A DNA stretch of 64,000 nt from Nitrospira sp. KM1 (GCF_011405515.1 NZ_AP022671.1:310001-374000), one strand, 5' to 3'; shown: positions 43,203-53,282, counted from the first letter of the stretch. The notes: generated by a model from the letters alone, not told the origin. Numbers and translations: made by a program.

Positions 43203-43985
43203 CTAGGAGGGATCGGAAGGAGGCGTGGTGCGTGTGATGGAGGCGAGCCGTTGATTGTCGGTGTGAAATTCAGGAAGGTGGTAGCGTGAGTCGATGGCCA
43301 CGACGCGTTCCAAACAGCGCCGGACCGAGACCGGATCCTGCAGCGCGTCATACACTCCGGCAAGATGGCGGAGGACTGCGGCTTGCGCAGGCTCATTTCC
43401 CAATTTGATGTAATGTTCCCACGCATTGTTGAGGCTGCGTTCGGCATCCGTGAGGTTGCGTTGGTCGAGCAGACATTTACCGAGTTGACTGTATGTGGCA
43501 GCCAGCCCCTCTTCATTACCGACCGTGCGATGGCACGCCAGGGCCTTCTTGAACGACTCGATCGCCTGCGTCCATTGGTGATCGCGCGCCTCCTGCAGTG
43601 CAAGGTTGTTATAGAGAATGCCAAGCGCCCGGTCGTCCTGCAACCGGGTCAAGAGATCCAGCGCTTCGAGGTAATAGGGTCGGGCCTTTTCCGGATGGTC
43701 GCCCCCAAAGAAGAGATTACCCAGATTGACGAGCGTGTGAGCGATCGCGTGCGTATTCTGCTCTGAACGTTGGAGGGAGAGAACTTCTCGGTAACACCGT
43801 TCCGCCTCAGAGTAATCATTCAATAGCGCGCAGGCGTTTCCGAGATTCCCGAGCGAATTGGAGAGTTCGCGCCGATTAGCAGAGAGTCGATCGTCGGCAA
43901 CGGCCGCCTCCCAGGCGGCACGGGCTTGGACGAGGTCGCCCCTGTGAAGAAAGATTCTTGCGCGATGCTTATGATCATCAGACAT
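43203..43985 (-). CDS. TPR-repeat protein
   Basis: The protein has 260 residues made of about six tetratricopeptide repeats, for example ARIFLHRGDLVQARAAWEAA, LGNLGNACALLNDYSEAERC, LVNLGNLFFGGDHPEKARPY, ATYSQLGKCLLDQRNLTDAE and RHLAGVYDALQDPVSVRRCL. No signal peptide or catalytic domain. It is likely a scaffold or adaptor. The stop codon lies only four bases from the repeat element, so the element may supply its 3' end. Confidence 0.85.
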   Translation of the reverse strand: MSDDHKHRARIFLHRGDLVQARAAWEAAVADDRLSANRRELSNSLGNLGNACALLNDYSEAERCYREVLSLQRSEQNTHAIAHTLVNLGNLFFGGDHPEKARPYYLEALDLLTRLQDDRALGILYNNLALQEARDHQWTQAIESFKKALACHRTVGNEEGLAATYSQLGKCLLDQRNLTDAERSLNNAWEHYIKLGNEPAQAAVLRHLAGVYDALQDPVSVRRCLERVVAIDSRYHLPEFHTDNQRLASITRTTPPSDPS

Positions 43986-44109
43986 GGAGGATGTCCGGAT
44001 CTCGCCTAACCGTCATCAAGTCAGATGGATCGAGTCTGCAATGGGTCGTCCGCGTTCCGATCTCCTCTTTTGAAATACTCCTTTGTTCGCATAGTGGTCA
44101 GTTCCCCAG

Positions 44110-44532
44110 CTAGTCCCCGCCCTTCGGCGTATCACGACGGAATTCGATTTGAATCTCATCCTCCTCCGTCAGACCAAGTCCCGCTTTGAACGATTCGTGT
44201 AGTTCCGTGATTTGCTCACGATCGTCATCCAGATCACCGTCAGACGCCGCGAGATAGGCCTCACATAAATTGATGCCGGTTTGAAAATGACGGGCAATGG
44301 TCTCCTCTGTAACCTGTTGCCACGTGATGTAGATACAAAAGGCTTGGAACGAACGTGCCCTGGGATGACAGTCGGCAAGGGCCAACAGTTCCAGATGGGC
44401 GTGCCGGGCAATCTCCCCGGCGTTGGACGAAAAGGTGTCTTCCAAATCCACTGCGGTAGACCAATCCGAACCCAACTCAGACTTGCATCGTTCAAATGCG
44501 GCACGAGCGGCGAGTGCGGGATCAAATTGCAT
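44110..44532 (-). CDS. Hypothetical acidic protein
   Basis: The protein has 140 residues, soluble and mostly helical (PALAARAAFERCKSELGSDW, HLELLALADCHPRARSFQAF), ending in an acidic Asp-rich stretch and charged tail. No motif or family recognised. It is monocistronic on the minus strand, divergent from the thioredoxin-like gene with a gap of about 190 bp. Confidence 0.6.
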   Translation of the reverse strand: MQFDPALAARAAFERCKSELGSDWSTAVDLEDTFSSNAGEIARHAHLELLALADCHPRARSFQAFCIYITWQQVTEETIARHFQTGINLCEAYLAASDGDLDDDREQITELHESFKAGLGLTEEDEIQIEFRRDTPKGGD

Positions 44533-44721
44533 AGATCATCCGTCGTGGTTTGAAATTGCCAATGCTCGCACAAGCTCTTGAGCTACAAGAACCGGCCTGC
44601 TAGAGTCATCAAATGTAACAGGCAGAGTGCACGAGGACAAGCGGGAAGCGAGAGAGAACCGGCGGTCAGAGCGCTACCCGCGGTTTCGACGGCCTCTCAT
44701 TCAACACGAACTGAGGAAATC

Positions 44722-45297
44722 ATGGCAGTCGCATCGGTAATGCTTCCCATTGGGACCTCGGCTCCGGCATTCAGGTTGCCGGACGTGACAACCGGCAAGA
44801 CATACTCTCTCGAATCATTCTCAGGAAAAACCGCTCTCCTGATCATGTTCATCTGCAAACACTGTCCCTATGTTCAGCATATTGAAGAGGAACTTTCCAA
44901 ACTCGAATCCGATTATATGAACACGGATCTTGGGATCATCGCCATCAGCAGTAACGACCCGTCCTCATATCCCGATGACGCGCCGGAACAGCTCAAGGCA
45001 ATGGTCGCACGTCTCCATTGGAGTTTTCCGCTGTGTTTTGATGAGACACAGGGAGTGGCAAAGGCTTATCACGCAGCCTGCACGCCCGATTTCTACCTGT
45101 TTGATGCCGAACGAAAGCTTGCCTACCGTGGGCAACTCGATGACAGCCGTCCGGGAAACAGGACACCAACGGACGGCCGACACCTTCGTGCGGCAATCGA
45201 TGCCCTCTTGAGTGGTAAAAGTCCCTCGAAGGACCAAAAAGCGAGCATCGGATGTGGCATCAAGTGGAAACCCGGCAACGCTCCTCCATATGCGTAA
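44722..45297 (+). CDS. Thioredoxin-family protein (AhpC/TSA-like)
   Basis: The protein has 191 residues from ATG 44722, preceded by TGAGGA; the longer open frame upstream is Arg-rich and unlike the family. IGTSAPAFRLPDVTTGKTYS and LESFSGKTALLIMFICKHCP show a redox-family fold with a CxxC (CKHC). Then come IAISSNDPSSYPDDAPEQLK, VAKAYHAACTPDFYLFDAER and the conserved YRGQLDDSRPG typical of this subgroup. No signal peptide, so a cytoplasmic peroxidase or thiol role is likely. The next gene, a cupredoxin, begins within its last codons. Confidence 0.85.
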   Translation: MAVASVMLPIGTSAPAFRLPDVTTGKTYSLESFSGKTALLIMFICKHCPYVQHIEEELSKLESDYMNTDLGIIAISSNDPSSYPDDAPEQLKAMVARLHWSFPLCFDETQGVAKAYHAACTPDFYLFDAERKLAYRGQLDDSRPGNRTPTDGRHLRAAIDALLSGKSPSKDQKASIGCGIKWKPGNAPPYA

Positions 45298-45736
45298 TGT
45301 CCTGTTGATGTTGCGCGATGATCTCCGCATCCATCGTCGTCACTTTACCGTTTCGCCTTATATGTTGCTGGTGATCGGGATAGCCGTGTGCGCCTGTGGC
45401 GGGTCCGTCCAATCGGTCAGAATCACGGCGGAGGATTTTCGATTCGTACCAGAAGTACTTCGTGTCAAATCGTCTCGTCCCCTCGTTATTTCTATATATA
45501 ACGGCGGGCGCGAAGAGCATGAATTCGACAGCCCCGTTTTGATGTACAACAATCAATCCGTGTCTGGCAGATTCTCCGGTTCATCTGTCGGATCCGGAGG
45601 ATCTGGCGGGATCGTCCTCCGAGCCGGGGAATCGTTTCGTTTCGTCATGTCGCCGCCAGCCGGTACGTATCTTTATACCTGTCGCCGGAAAGGGCATGCC
45701 AATATGACCGGCACATTGATCGTCGAGGAATCATGA
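45290..45736 (+). CDS. Cupredoxin-like exported protein
   Basis: The protein has 148 residues from ATG 45290; a longer frame starts at 45212. A hydrophobic segment YMLLVIGIAVCACGG suggests a signal or lipoprotein sequence. The mature domain is a cupredoxin fold: ITAEDFRFVPEVLRVKSSRP, a His ligand in REEHEFDSP, and the C-terminal loop YLYTCRRKGHANMTGTLIVE, which supplies Cys, His and Met (C-x4-H-x2-M) for a type 1 copper site. A Gly/Ser-rich loop (GRFSGSSVGSGGSGG) lies between strands. It probably carries electrons or binds copper in the periplasm. It overlaps the thioredoxin-like gene. Confidence 0.78.
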   Translation: MRNVLLMLRDDLRIHRRHFTVSPYMLLVIGIAVCACGGSVQSVRITAEDFRFVPEVLRVKSSRPLVISIYNGGREEHEFDSPVLMYNNQSVSGRFSGSSVGSGGSGGIVLRAGESFRFVMSPPAGTYLYTCRRKGHANMTGTLIVEES

Positions 45737-45775
45737 CCGAGTGCAGCAAGCATATGCCTGTCCAGACCGTCGCGA

Positions 45776-47506
45776 GTGCAGATGAGTGACGATTCCTCGA
45801 GCTCCGACGGGCTGTCCGAAACCGGCCGCGCGATCCGCTACCACCTGCAAACGAAGCATCATTTTCATCGTTATGCGAAATCACTGGGGTATCTGGATTG
45901 GACCAATCAACCGAATCCGTTCAGGCGCTATGCAGGAGCGAAGCTGTGTCCGCTGCCTCTCCTTAGACCGGACGATGAACCGCCATCGCCCCGCTACGAC
46001 GAGTTGTATCAGTGGCACACAGTTCCTTGCCGACCGCTGACGATTCGGTCCCTTTCACGATTCTTCGAACTCTCGCTGGGGCTGTCAGCCTGGAAACGTG
46101 CAGGGGAATCGGAGTGGGCGCTGCGGATAAACCCCTCATCGGGTAACCTGCATCCTACGGAAGGCTACTTGCTGATCCCGGATGTGCCGTCGCTCCAATT
46201 GGACCCCGGTCTCTATCATTATGCCCCAAAGGAACATGGTTTGGAGCAACGATCGACTATCGAAGGTGCATTTGTGGCTCAAATGTTGGAACCATTCCCC
46301 AAGGAATCATTCTTTATTGGATTCACATCGGTGCAGTGGCGGGAGGCCTGGAAATATGGAGAGCGGGCATTTCGCTATTGTCACCATGACATCGGCCATG
46401 CCCTGGGTGCCTGCCGCATCGCCGCCGCTTCGCTCGGCTGGAGAATGCTGGTGTTGGATGCGATCGATCAAACCGCATTGGCCGCGTTGCTTGGCACCGA
46501 TCGCCGTGAAGATTTTAGCGACGCAGAACCGGAACATCCGGATTGTCTGGCGGTCGTGTGGCCGCAGCCCGCCCAGCGGAAAAGCGATGCCATCATTCCA
46601 TGCCATCTGGATGTCCGCCAAGCCTGCCCCCCATCCCGTTGGGCATGGCACGGAACAGCCAACCGCCTTTCACCTCAAGAGCCTGTACGTTGGGATATCA
46701 TCGACGACGTCTCGCAGGCTACATGGAAAAACGAGACACGACAATCAGCGGGGAGGACTCCGTCAGCGGATATCCGGTCTTTCGGCGAACAGGATTCCCC
46801 GAACTACGAGCACCTTGCTGCATCGATCATTCGACAGCGGCGCAGCGCTGTGGCATTCGACGGACTCACGTCTCTTTCGGCCGCCTCATTCTTCCGCATG
46901 CTTCGACTCACGGTCCCCGGCATTGAATATCCGGTGTCTAATCGGCGGGTGCCATGGGACGCCTGGCCGTACGATCCCACAATGCACCTGCTCTTGTTCG
47001 TTCACCGAATCGAGGGATTGACTCCCGGCCTCTATTGCCTGGTCCGCAATCCTCGCCGGATGGATTTCCTTCAACAATGCATGAACTCCGAACTCAATTG
47101 GGTCATTCCTCCCAATTGCCCGTCGGATCTTTCACTGTATTGGCTCCTTGAAGGAGATGCGAAACGGCTGGCAAAACAGGTGAGCTGCCACCAGGACATT
47201 GCCGGTGACGGCGCATTCTCGCTGGGAATGATCGCAGAATTCGAGGGGACCTTGCAGGAACGCGGTGCATGGTGGTATCCACGCATGTTCTGGGAGTCTG
47301 GGATCCTTGGGCAGGTGCTGTATCTGGAAGCCGAAGCGGCCGGTGTCCGCGCGACAGGAATCGGCTGTTTTTTCGATGATCCAGTTCACGAGATTGTCGG
47401 AATCAAGGGTATCAGTCTGCAATCACTCTATCATTTTACGGTGGGCGGACCGGTGGAAGATGTACGTCTGCTTACCTTGCCGGCGTATTTCCATATGAGC
47501 CAATGA
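45776..47506 (+). CDS. SagB/ThcOx-family dehydrogenase with two nitroreductase domains
   Basis: The protein has 576 residues from GTG 45776, with an ATG two codons later. SagB-like flavoenzymes oxidise heterocycles in some RiPP pathways, but stand-alone members of unknown role are common. The first half has YHLQTKHHFHRYAKSLGYLD, RINPSSGNLHPTEGYLLIP with the FMN-contacting Arg and S-S-G-N-L-H-P, and YCHHDIGHALGACRIAAASL. The second half repeats the fold: IIRQRRSAVAFDGLTSLSAA, HLLLFVHRIEGLTPGLYCLV and EAEAAGVRATGIGCFFDD. No YcaO gene or peptide precursor is visible nearby. It follows the cupredoxin gene by 39 bp. Confidence 0.85.
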   Translation: MQMSDDSSSSDGLSETGRAIRYHLQTKHHFHRYAKSLGYLDWTNQPNPFRRYAGAKLCPLPLLRPDDEPPSPRYDELYQWHTVPCRPLTIRSLSRFFELSLGLSAWKRAGESEWALRINPSSGNLHPTEGYLLIPDVPSLQLDPGLYHYAPKEHGLEQRSTIEGAFVAQMLEPFPKESFFIGFTSVQWREAWKYGERAFRYCHHDIGHALGACRIAAASLGWRMLVLDAIDQTALAALLGTDRREDFSDAEPEHPDCLAVVWPQPAQRKSDAIIPCHLDVRQACPPSRWAWHGTANRLSPQEPVRWDIIDDVSQATWKNETRQSAGRTPSADIRSFGEQDSPNYEHLAASIIRQRRSAVAFDGLTSLSAASFFRMLRLTVPGIEYPVSNRRVPWDAWPYDPTMHLLLFVHRIEGLTPGLYCLVRNPRRMDFLQQCMNSELNWVIPPNCPSDLSLYWLLEGDAKRLAKQVSCHQDIAGDGAFSLGMIAEFEGTLQERGAWWYPRMFWESGILGQVLYLEAEAAGVRATGIGCFFDDPVHEIVGIKGISLQSLYHFTVGGPVEDVRLLTLPAYFHMSQ

Positions 47507-47540
47507 TCAGCTGAACCAATTTCATCAAGGCATAGACCTC

Positions 47541-48395
47541 ATGTTTAAGATAAAGAAAAAGACCGAGAGACAGAAGCCGCCCGTCTTGTATAACGTCATC
47601 GAAGACTATTCGGAGTTCGACGCGCCAGGAAACGTGACGGCCTGCGCCACCACATTGCCTGAAGATCCCGCCATCCATGCAAAAGTCTTGTCGGAAAGCT
47701 ACGACATTCCTTTGGAGAGGATGATGAACCTGCTTACGGAAGGCGGGGTGTACGTCTATCCGAACGTCGAAGGCCTGTTGACCCGAGGACTCTTCGCCTG
47801 CGTAACAAAGGAAACCTCCGGCGGCCCGAAACAGACGTTCGTGTTGGATGTGATGCAGTTTGCCGATACGGAACTCTTGGCTCGAAGCCGTTCAATTCCA
47901 CTGCTGGATGCTGCATGGGAAGTGTTCCGGCGGACCCTACCACCGGAGCTGAAGGATAAACTGGATCAGAAAAATCTGGGGTTGGATTACCGGACATTGG
48001 ACCGGGCAGTCGCCAAAGGCGGTGACATCAAGTACATCGACTTTCGCAAGGACTGGTCTCCACACTTCAAGCGGCTCTGCATCATGCCCGACGGCCGCCT
48101 GGTTGAAACCGGAGGCCTCGAAGAATTCTCCAGACTCCATGGCATTACAACGGCGCAGGCCAAGCTTCTCGTCGAACAGGGAGGCACACTGGATGTGGGA
48201 GACGAAGTTCTTGCCTGCCAGATCATCAATGGCCAGCCCGCCGTCGCCAGATTCAGCGCGAACAATTACAACAAGGCCAAAGAACTCGTTGCCTCTAAAA
48301 GAGTTCACTTGATGGATGCGTTAAGCGAAGTGGCGTATGCCGATCCGGCCATGATGAGGGGCCTCATCCGAAAAGAGCTGTCCGGGGCTCCCTGA
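47541..48395 (+). CDS. Hypothetical protein downstream of SagB
   Basis: The protein has 284 residues, soluble, with a basic N-terminus (MFKIKKKTERQK). The first half is alpha/beta (FACVTKETSGGPKQTFVLDV, MQFADTELLARSRSIPLLDA). The second includes VAKGGDIKYIDFRKDWSPHF, CIMPDGRLVETGGLEEFSRL and HGITTAQAKLLVEQGGTLDV. No known family or catalytic motif. The same strand and short gap suggest co-transcription with SagB, but no function can be assigned. Confidence 0.65.
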   Translation: MFKIKKKTERQKPPVLYNVIEDYSEFDAPGNVTACATTLPEDPAIHAKVLSESYDIPLERMMNLLTEGGVYVYPNVEGLLTRGLFACVTKETSGGPKQTFVLDVMQFADTELLARSRSIPLLDAAWEVFRRTLPPELKDKLDQKNLGLDYRTLDRAVAKGGDIKYIDFRKDWSPHFKRLCIMPDGRLVETGGLEEFSRLHGITTAQAKLLVEQGGTLDVGDEVLACQIINGQPAVARFSANNYNKAKELVASKRVHLMDALSEVAYADPAMMRGLIRKELSGAP

Positions 48396-48414
48396 GACAA
48401 TTCTTTTATTGTGT

Positions 48415-48882
48415 CTATGATCGTATCGCCCGACTGGCAGGGGAGGCAGTGCGAGCGCGAAGGTCGTCGGGAGCCGCCTGACCCCGCAGCCAGGCTATGC
48501 GTGCTCCCAAAAGAGAGCCGCTGGTATTCGTCACGACGTCGAAAAGGGAAGGAAAGCGATTGTGGCAATACACCTGATAGTACTCGATACTGCACGACAG
48601 CAGGATTCCGGCGCATCCGGCAAGAAGCAGCTGTCGTCCCGGTGCGCGTGCGCGTGATCCAGACACACAGTTGATCAAATAGCCAAATGGCGTAAAGAGC
48701 AGGGTATTTCCCGCGACATCGATAACAATCTCGACCAAATATTTGGGAGACTGCAGATCGTCAATGGTAGGCATCCACTTGATGAACTCCCAATGTGAAT
48801 GACCTACGAAGTTCCTGAGCGGAAGGATCCCCAGTCCGATGATGACAACAGTCCATGCGACCAAGAACAGTATGTGGCGCAT
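48415..48882 (-). CDS. VanZ-like membrane protein
   Basis: The protein has 155 residues from ATG 48882; earlier in-frame starts would add up to 30 polar residues. Four hydrophobic segments are seen: ILFLVAWTVVIIGLGILPL, VIDVAGNTLLFTPFGYLI, LLLAGCAGILLSCSIEYYQV and a shorter last one. The conserved D-x-x-x-N-T segment DVVTNTSGSLLGA is the VanZ/PF04892 signature. The family is associated with glycopeptide resistance in some hosts, but most members have no known role. Confidence 0.8.
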   Translation of the reverse strand: MRHILFLVAWTVVIIGLGILPLRNFVGHSHWEFIKWMPTIDDLQSPKYLVEIVIDVAGNTLLFTPFGYLINCVSGSRARAPGRQLLLAGCAGILLSCSIEYYQVYCHNRFPSLFDVVTNTSGSLLGARIAWLRGQAAPDDLRARTASPASRAIRS

Positions 48883-49007
48883 GAATTGACCCTGTGGATC
48901 ATTGTGCATGGCGTGAGCGATCACAGAGTGGTGACGACCTCGCCGATGAGGTCCGGAGGGGATTCTGGGCAATCGTGATAAGAGGAAACTATCGGCGGCG
49001 TGTTTCG

Positions 49008-49370
49008 CTATCGAGCAAGCTCTTCTTTGACCGCATCCACCAGTTTGTTGAGATCGAAGGGCTTTTCGAACACCCGTCTCGCCCCGAATAGCTTGGCCAC
49101 GTCCAAAAAATTTCGGTCTCCCTGGGCACCGGTCATGGCAATGACTTTGGCATCCATGTATTCACGCGTCAGTTGCAGCGTAGCCTCGAGACCGTCCGTT
49201 CCCGGCATGAGGATATCCATGATGACAAGATCCACCCGATTATTTTGGTACGCGGTCAATCCCTCTCGGCCGTCTTTTGCCTCGATGACGTGATGTGTGG
49301 CCTTCTCAAGAATCTCTTTGAGTAGATGCCGGATGGAATCTTCATCGTCGATGACCAGGATTGTAGCCAT
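49008..49370 (-). CDS. CheY-like single-domain response regulator
   Basis: The protein has 120 residues from ATG 49370; an upstream in-frame start adds non-family residues. Receiver domain only: ATILVIDDEDSIRHLLKEIL with the acidic pair, phospho-acceptor Asp in VDLVIMDILMPGTDG, switch Thr in VIAMTGAQG, and Lys in VFEKPFDLNKLVDAV. No output domain. The partner kinase is not in the window. It may act on a motor, or as a phosphorelay or regulatory protein. Confidence 0.92.
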   Translation of the reverse strand: MATILVIDDEDSIRHLLKEILEKATHHVIEAKDGREGLTAYQNNRVDLVIMDILMPGTDGLEATLQLTREYMDAKVIAMTGAQGDRNFLDVAKLFGARRVFEKPFDLNKLVDAVKEELAR

Positions 49371-49693
49371 AGAAATAGCGCTCCTCAGTGCTGAATAGTA
49401 CCTGCAATGCCGCAAGGTGTCTAGGAGAAATCAAAACCGGCAATGATTGAGTTTCGAAATGATTGTGCCGATATTCAAAACGTGGGTTGTGCTCATATTC
49501 ACCGCGTGCGCCAACGAACTCAATCGTTGTCTTTGACATCTCAGCGCCGGCATCGAATTTCCTCCCACGCACGCGGGACAGCATCTCAGACTTCGATAGC
49601 ACGCATACGTCAATATTGTGACTGTGCAATACCCGTCTGAACCCGGTCAGAGAAAAAATGATTGACCAAGTGTGCACGGTTTGATACAAGCCA
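49371..49693. other. Intergenic region between the receiver gene and the DUF882 gene
   Basis: This 323-bp divergent region must contain promoters for both flanking genes. No palindrome, riboswitch or small gene could be supported by eye. Confidence 0.4.
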
Positions 49694-50299
49694 GTGGACC
49701 TGCAATCCGCACGAGCCTCTTCTCGGAGTCTTCGCGTGTCCCCCGTTGAATGGAACTGGACAAGACGAACGCTACTCAAGACCTCTGTCGCAGGGCTCTT
49801 CATGCTCTTGGGCAGAATGGGGCGCCCTTCTCCTGTCTATGCACGGGAATTACCCGAAGGAGAGCTCGCGTTTTACAATGTTCATACCGGTGAGCGGTTG
49901 CGCGTCCGGTTTCGCGACGAACAGGGTGGCTACGACCTCTCCGCGCTCGACGACATCAACCATATCTTGAGATGTCATCACACTGGTGAGGTGGCCTCGA
50001 TGGACACCAAGCTTGTCGAGCACGTCAACTTGGTGCAAAAAACCCTCGGTGGAGATGGCGAGATTCATGTCATCTCCGGCTATCGATCTCCCGAATACAA
50101 TGCGATGCTGGTGAAGCGAAGTCGTCGCGCCGCCCGCCATAGTTTTCACGTTGAAGGTCAGGCGCTGGATTTCTACATTCCCGGCGTCAAACATCGTGCC
50201 ATTCGGCAAGCGGCGCTGAAACTGCAATACGGCGGCGTCGGCTATTATCCAAGGTCCGGATTTATCCATCTCGATTCCGGCCCCTTCCGTTCCTGGTAA
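49694..50299 (+). CDS. DUF882/YcbK-like murein peptidase, Tat-exported
   Basis: The protein has 201 residues from GTG 49694. A twin-arginine signal is visible (WTRRTLLKTSVAGLFMLLGR), then the DUF882 domain of the peptidase M15-like superfamily: FYNVHTGERLRVRFRDEQGG, EIHVISGYRSPEYNAML, the metal-binding SFHVEGQALDFYIPG (His and Asp) and GGVGYYPRSGFIHLDSGP with the last His. Likely a zinc-dependent peptidoglycan-trimming enzyme in the periplasm. Tat export suggests folding, and metal loading, before export. Confidence 0.88.
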   Translation: MDLQSARASSRSLRVSPVEWNWTRRTLLKTSVAGLFMLLGRMGRPSPVYARELPEGELAFYNVHTGERLRVRFRDEQGGYDLSALDDINHILRCHHTGEVASMDTKLVEHVNLVQKTLGGDGEIHVISGYRSPEYNAMLVKRSRRAARHSFHVEGQALDFYIPGVKHRAIRQAALKLQYGGVGYYPRSGFIHLDSGPFRSW

Positions 50300-50330
50300 T
50301 ATCCGTCATCATCGGTCCAACGAAGGAGTC

Positions 50331-50876
50331 ATGGGTATGCGGCAATTGCGGTTGGCGACACAAGCATCGACTGTCGCAATCTTGTGTCTCTGCATCGTTG
50401 GGGCGCAGGCGATGCCTGACCTGTCGCTGGCGTCTTCACAATCCGCCGTGCAAGATGGAGCCCAAGTGTCCCTGGAATATACCCTGAGCCTTGACGATCA
50501 CACCATCCTTGAATCCAATGTTGGAAAGGAGTTGGTTACCTATCGACAAGGAGGCCATGAAATCGTGCCCGGACTCGAAAAAGGGTTACTGGGTGCGAAG
50601 CCTGGTGACAAGAGGCACGTTGTCGTCGCCCCGGTCGACGGATACGGAGAGGTGGATACCAAGGCGATTCAAACGGTCAACGCATCGTTGGTTCCGGAAG
50701 AAGCCAGGAAGGTGGGTGCTCAACTCGAGGCAAAAGGGCCGGACGGCCAGTCGGCATTTCCACGCGTAACCGCAGTCTCCGGCGACACGGTGACTCTCGA
50801 CTTCAATCATCCCTTGGCCGGCAAGACCCTCATCTTCGACGTGACGGTCGTGAACGTCACGCCGGCGGCGCCATGA
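50331..50876 (+). CDS. Exported FKBP-type peptidyl-prolyl isomerase (SlyD-like)
   Basis: The protein has 181 residues with an N-terminal signal (QASTVAILCLCIVGAQAMPD). The FKBP domain has VSLEYTLSLDDHTILESN, the conserved GGHEIVPGLEKGLLGAKPGD and a SlyD-type insert domain (GYGEVDTKAIQTVNASLVPE). The His-rich SlyD tail is absent. It should act as a periplasmic prolyl isomerase and chaperone. It follows the DUF882 gene by 31 bp on the same strand and converges on glgB. Confidence 0.9.
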   Translation: MGMRQLRLATQASTVAILCLCIVGAQAMPDLSLASSQSAVQDGAQVSLEYTLSLDDHTILESNVGKELVTYRQGGHEIVPGLEKGLLGAKPGDKRHVVVAPVDGYGEVDTKAIQTVNASLVPEEARKVGAQLEAKGPDGQSAFPRVTAVSGDTVTLDFNHPLAGKTLIFDVTVVNVTPAAP

Positions 50877-50887
50877 CCTCGAGGGCC

Positions 50888-53101
50888 TCACTCGGCTTTC
50901 AGCAGCAGGACTGAGAGCGGGGGAATTGTCAGACTCAACGAAGCCGGCAATCCATGAGAAGGAACGCCGTGAGCTTGAAGACCTCCGCCGTTGCCGATAT
51001 TTCCTCCGCCATAGATTGATGCATCCGTATTGATCATTTCCCTGTAGTATCCTTCATGAGGGACCCCGATCCGATAGTCATATCGGGGGACCGGCGTGAA
51101 ATTGCACACGCACAGCATGGTCCGATGAGGCTGCTTTCCCTTCCTCAAAAATGCCAAAATGGAGTGGGCCGCGTCGTGAAAATCCAGCCATTGAAATCCG
51201 GTCCACTCATGATCAATTTCATGGAGGGCCGGTTCTTCACGGTAGAGCCTGTTCAGGTCCCTCACCAGGCGTTGGAGTCCTGCGTGTGACGGGAGTGCAA
51301 GGAGATGCCAGTCGAGACTGGAATCATGATTCCACTCCCGCCATTGCCCGAACTCGCCGCCCATGAACAGCATCTTCTTTCCCGGGTGGGCAAACATGAA
51401 CCCGAACAGCGCGCGCAAGTTTGCAAAACGTTGCCACTCGTCGCCCGGCATCTTGTCTAGCAGAGATCCCTTCCCATGCACGACTTCGTCGTGTGACAGC
51501 GGCAGCACGAAGTTTTCATTGAAGGCATACAGTAAGCCAAACGTGAGTTGATTTTGATGATACATCCGATGGATAGGTTGCCGGTGAAAGTAATCCAGCA
51601 TGTCGTGCATCCATCCCATGTTCCACTTGAACGTAAATCCGAGCCCTCCGCTGTACGTCGGGCGTGACACGCCGGCCCACGAAGTCGACTCCTCCGCCAG
51701 CATCATGGCTCCTGGAAAGTCTCGATGTACCAGGACGTTCAAATCTTTCAAGAACAGCACGGCATCGAGATTTTCGTGCCCGCCGAATTGATTTGGAATC
51801 CATTCACCCGCCTTTCTCCCGTAATCCAAATACAGCATGGACGCGACGGCATCGACGCGCAGCCCGTCTATATGATACCGGTCGAGCCAGAAGAGGGCGC
51901 TATTCATGAGAAAGTTCCGAACCTCCACTCTCCCGTAATTGAAAATTCTGCTGTGCCAATCAGGATGATAGCCGAGACGCGGATCCGCATGATCATAGAG
52001 ATGAGTTCCGTCGAATTGGGAGAGGCCGTGCGGATCATCCGGGAAATGCGCCGGCGCCCAATCCATCAATACGCCCAGTCCAGCCTGATGGGCCGCATCG
52101 ACGAAAGCCATGAAATCTTCCGGCGTCCCGTAGCGGCAGGTGACTGCAAAATATCCGGTCGATTGATATCCCCAGGAGCCGTCGAACGGATGTTCGGTGA
52201 TGGGCATGAGTTCGACGTGGGTATACCCCATATCAACGACATACGGGATCAATTTGGCCGCAAGTTCCCGGTACGTCAGCCACCGGTGGTCCTCTTCCGG
52301 GACGCGCATCCATGAACCGAGATGCACTTCATAGATGGAAATCGGAATTGACAACGGATCGTTGGTCGCCCGCTGTTGCATCCAGTGACCGTCGTTCCAC
52401 ATATATTGCGAAGTATCTCTTGCGACGGATGCGGTTTTCGGGCGCAACTCTGAGGCGACGGCGTATGGATCGGCTTTCAACAATACGGCATCACGGTCAC
52501 GCGGGCGTATTTCATATTTATAGAGTGTCCCATCGGTGAGACCGGGGATGAACAACTCCCACAGTCCTGTTGCACCCCGGCTGATCATAGGATGCCGGAG
52601 GCCGTTCCACTGATTAAAATCCCCGACCACGCTGACCCTGGCGGCGTTCGGTGCCCAGACGACGAAATGCACACCCTGCACTCCATCCACCGTGCGGCAA
52701 TGAGCGCCCATCGTGTCATACGCACGGAAAAACCGCCCCTCGGCAAACAAGTGCAATTCAAAATCGGTCAGAAGAGGTTGAAAGCCGTACGGATCGTACC
52801 GTTCCGACGTGTTCCCGTTTCGATCGGTCACGCGCACGCGGTAACGATGAACAGGTACACGGGGAACCGTCGCTTCAAACAAGCCCGACTCATGGATCCG
52901 GGCCATGGGGACGGACGAACCGTCACGGTGATCCAGGAGAATCGAGACAGCCGCAGCGTCGGGAAGAAAACAACGGATCTGTGTTGTTTCCGCTCCGGTG
53001 GAAGAATTACGATGAGGTCCCAGAATGGTCAGCGGATCCCAATGGCGCCCGTTTGCCAGCCGTTCGATCTGCTCAGAAGTCAAATTGGACATAGGTCTCA
53101 T
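50888..53101 (-). CDS. glgB: 1,4-alpha-glucan branching enzyme GlgB
   Basis: The protein has 737 residues, full length for bacterial GlgB, which forms alpha-1,6 branches in glycogen. The N-terminal CBM48 has [20 protein letters not shown]. The GH13 barrel shows [33 protein letters not shown], the nucleophile in [17 protein letters not shown], the acid Glu in [13 protein letters not shown] and [20 protein letters not shown]. The C-terminal beta domain closes the protein. It stands alone, so other glycogen genes must be elsewhere. Confidence 0.96.
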   Translation of the reverse strand: MRPMSNLTSEQIERLANGRHWDPLTILGPHRNSSTGAETTQIRCFLPDAAAVSILLDHRDGSSVPMARIHESGLFEATVPRVPVHRYRVRVTDRNGNTSERYDPYGFQPLLTDFELHLFAEGRFFRAYDTMGAHCRTVDGVQGVHFVVWAPNAARVSVVGDFNQWNGLRHPMISRGATGLWELFIPGLTDGTLYKYEIRPRDRDAVLLKADPYAVASELRPKTASVARDTSQYMWNDGHWMQQRATNDPLSIPISIYEVHLGSWMRVPEEDHRWLTYRELAAKLIPYVVDMGYTHVELMPITEHPFDGSWGYQSTGYFAVTCRYGTPEDFMAFVDAAHQAGLGVLMDWAPAHFPDDPHGLSQFDGTHLYDHADPRLGYHPDWHSRIFNYGRVEVRNFLMNSALFWLDRYHIDGLRVDAVASMLYLDYGRKAGEWIPNQFGGHENLDAVLFLKDLNVLVHRDFPGAMMLAEESTSWAGVSRPTYSGGLGFTFKWNMGWMHDMLDYFHRQPIHRMYHQNQLTFGLLYAFNENFVLPLSHDEVVHGKGSLLDKMPGDEWQRFANLRALFGFMFAHPGKKMLFMGGEFGQWREWNHDSSLDWHLLALPSHAGLQRLVRDLNRLYREEPALHEIDHEWTGFQWLDFHDAAHSILAFLRKGKQPHRTMLCVCNFTPVPRYDYRIGVPHEGYYREMINTDASIYGGGNIGNGGGLQAHGVPSHGLPASLSLTIPPLSVLLLKAE

Positions 53102-53282
53102 CCCCTCATAATGATCTATCGGTATGGTACGGACATGGAGCCGGTAATGAAAGAGAAAAACAGTCGGCGCCTACGCATCAGCGGCAGCGGACGTGCGGAG
53201 CGGTTCTCACAATATCTTCTCCTCAATTGTGCTCAACGTCATTCGATCGTCTTCCCCCTTCTGTCTTCTGCACGGTGTACAC

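Noticed and set aside
43365-43766. Plus-strand ORF opposite the TPR gene
   Set aside because: It is antisense to clear tetratricopeptide repeats and has no independent support.
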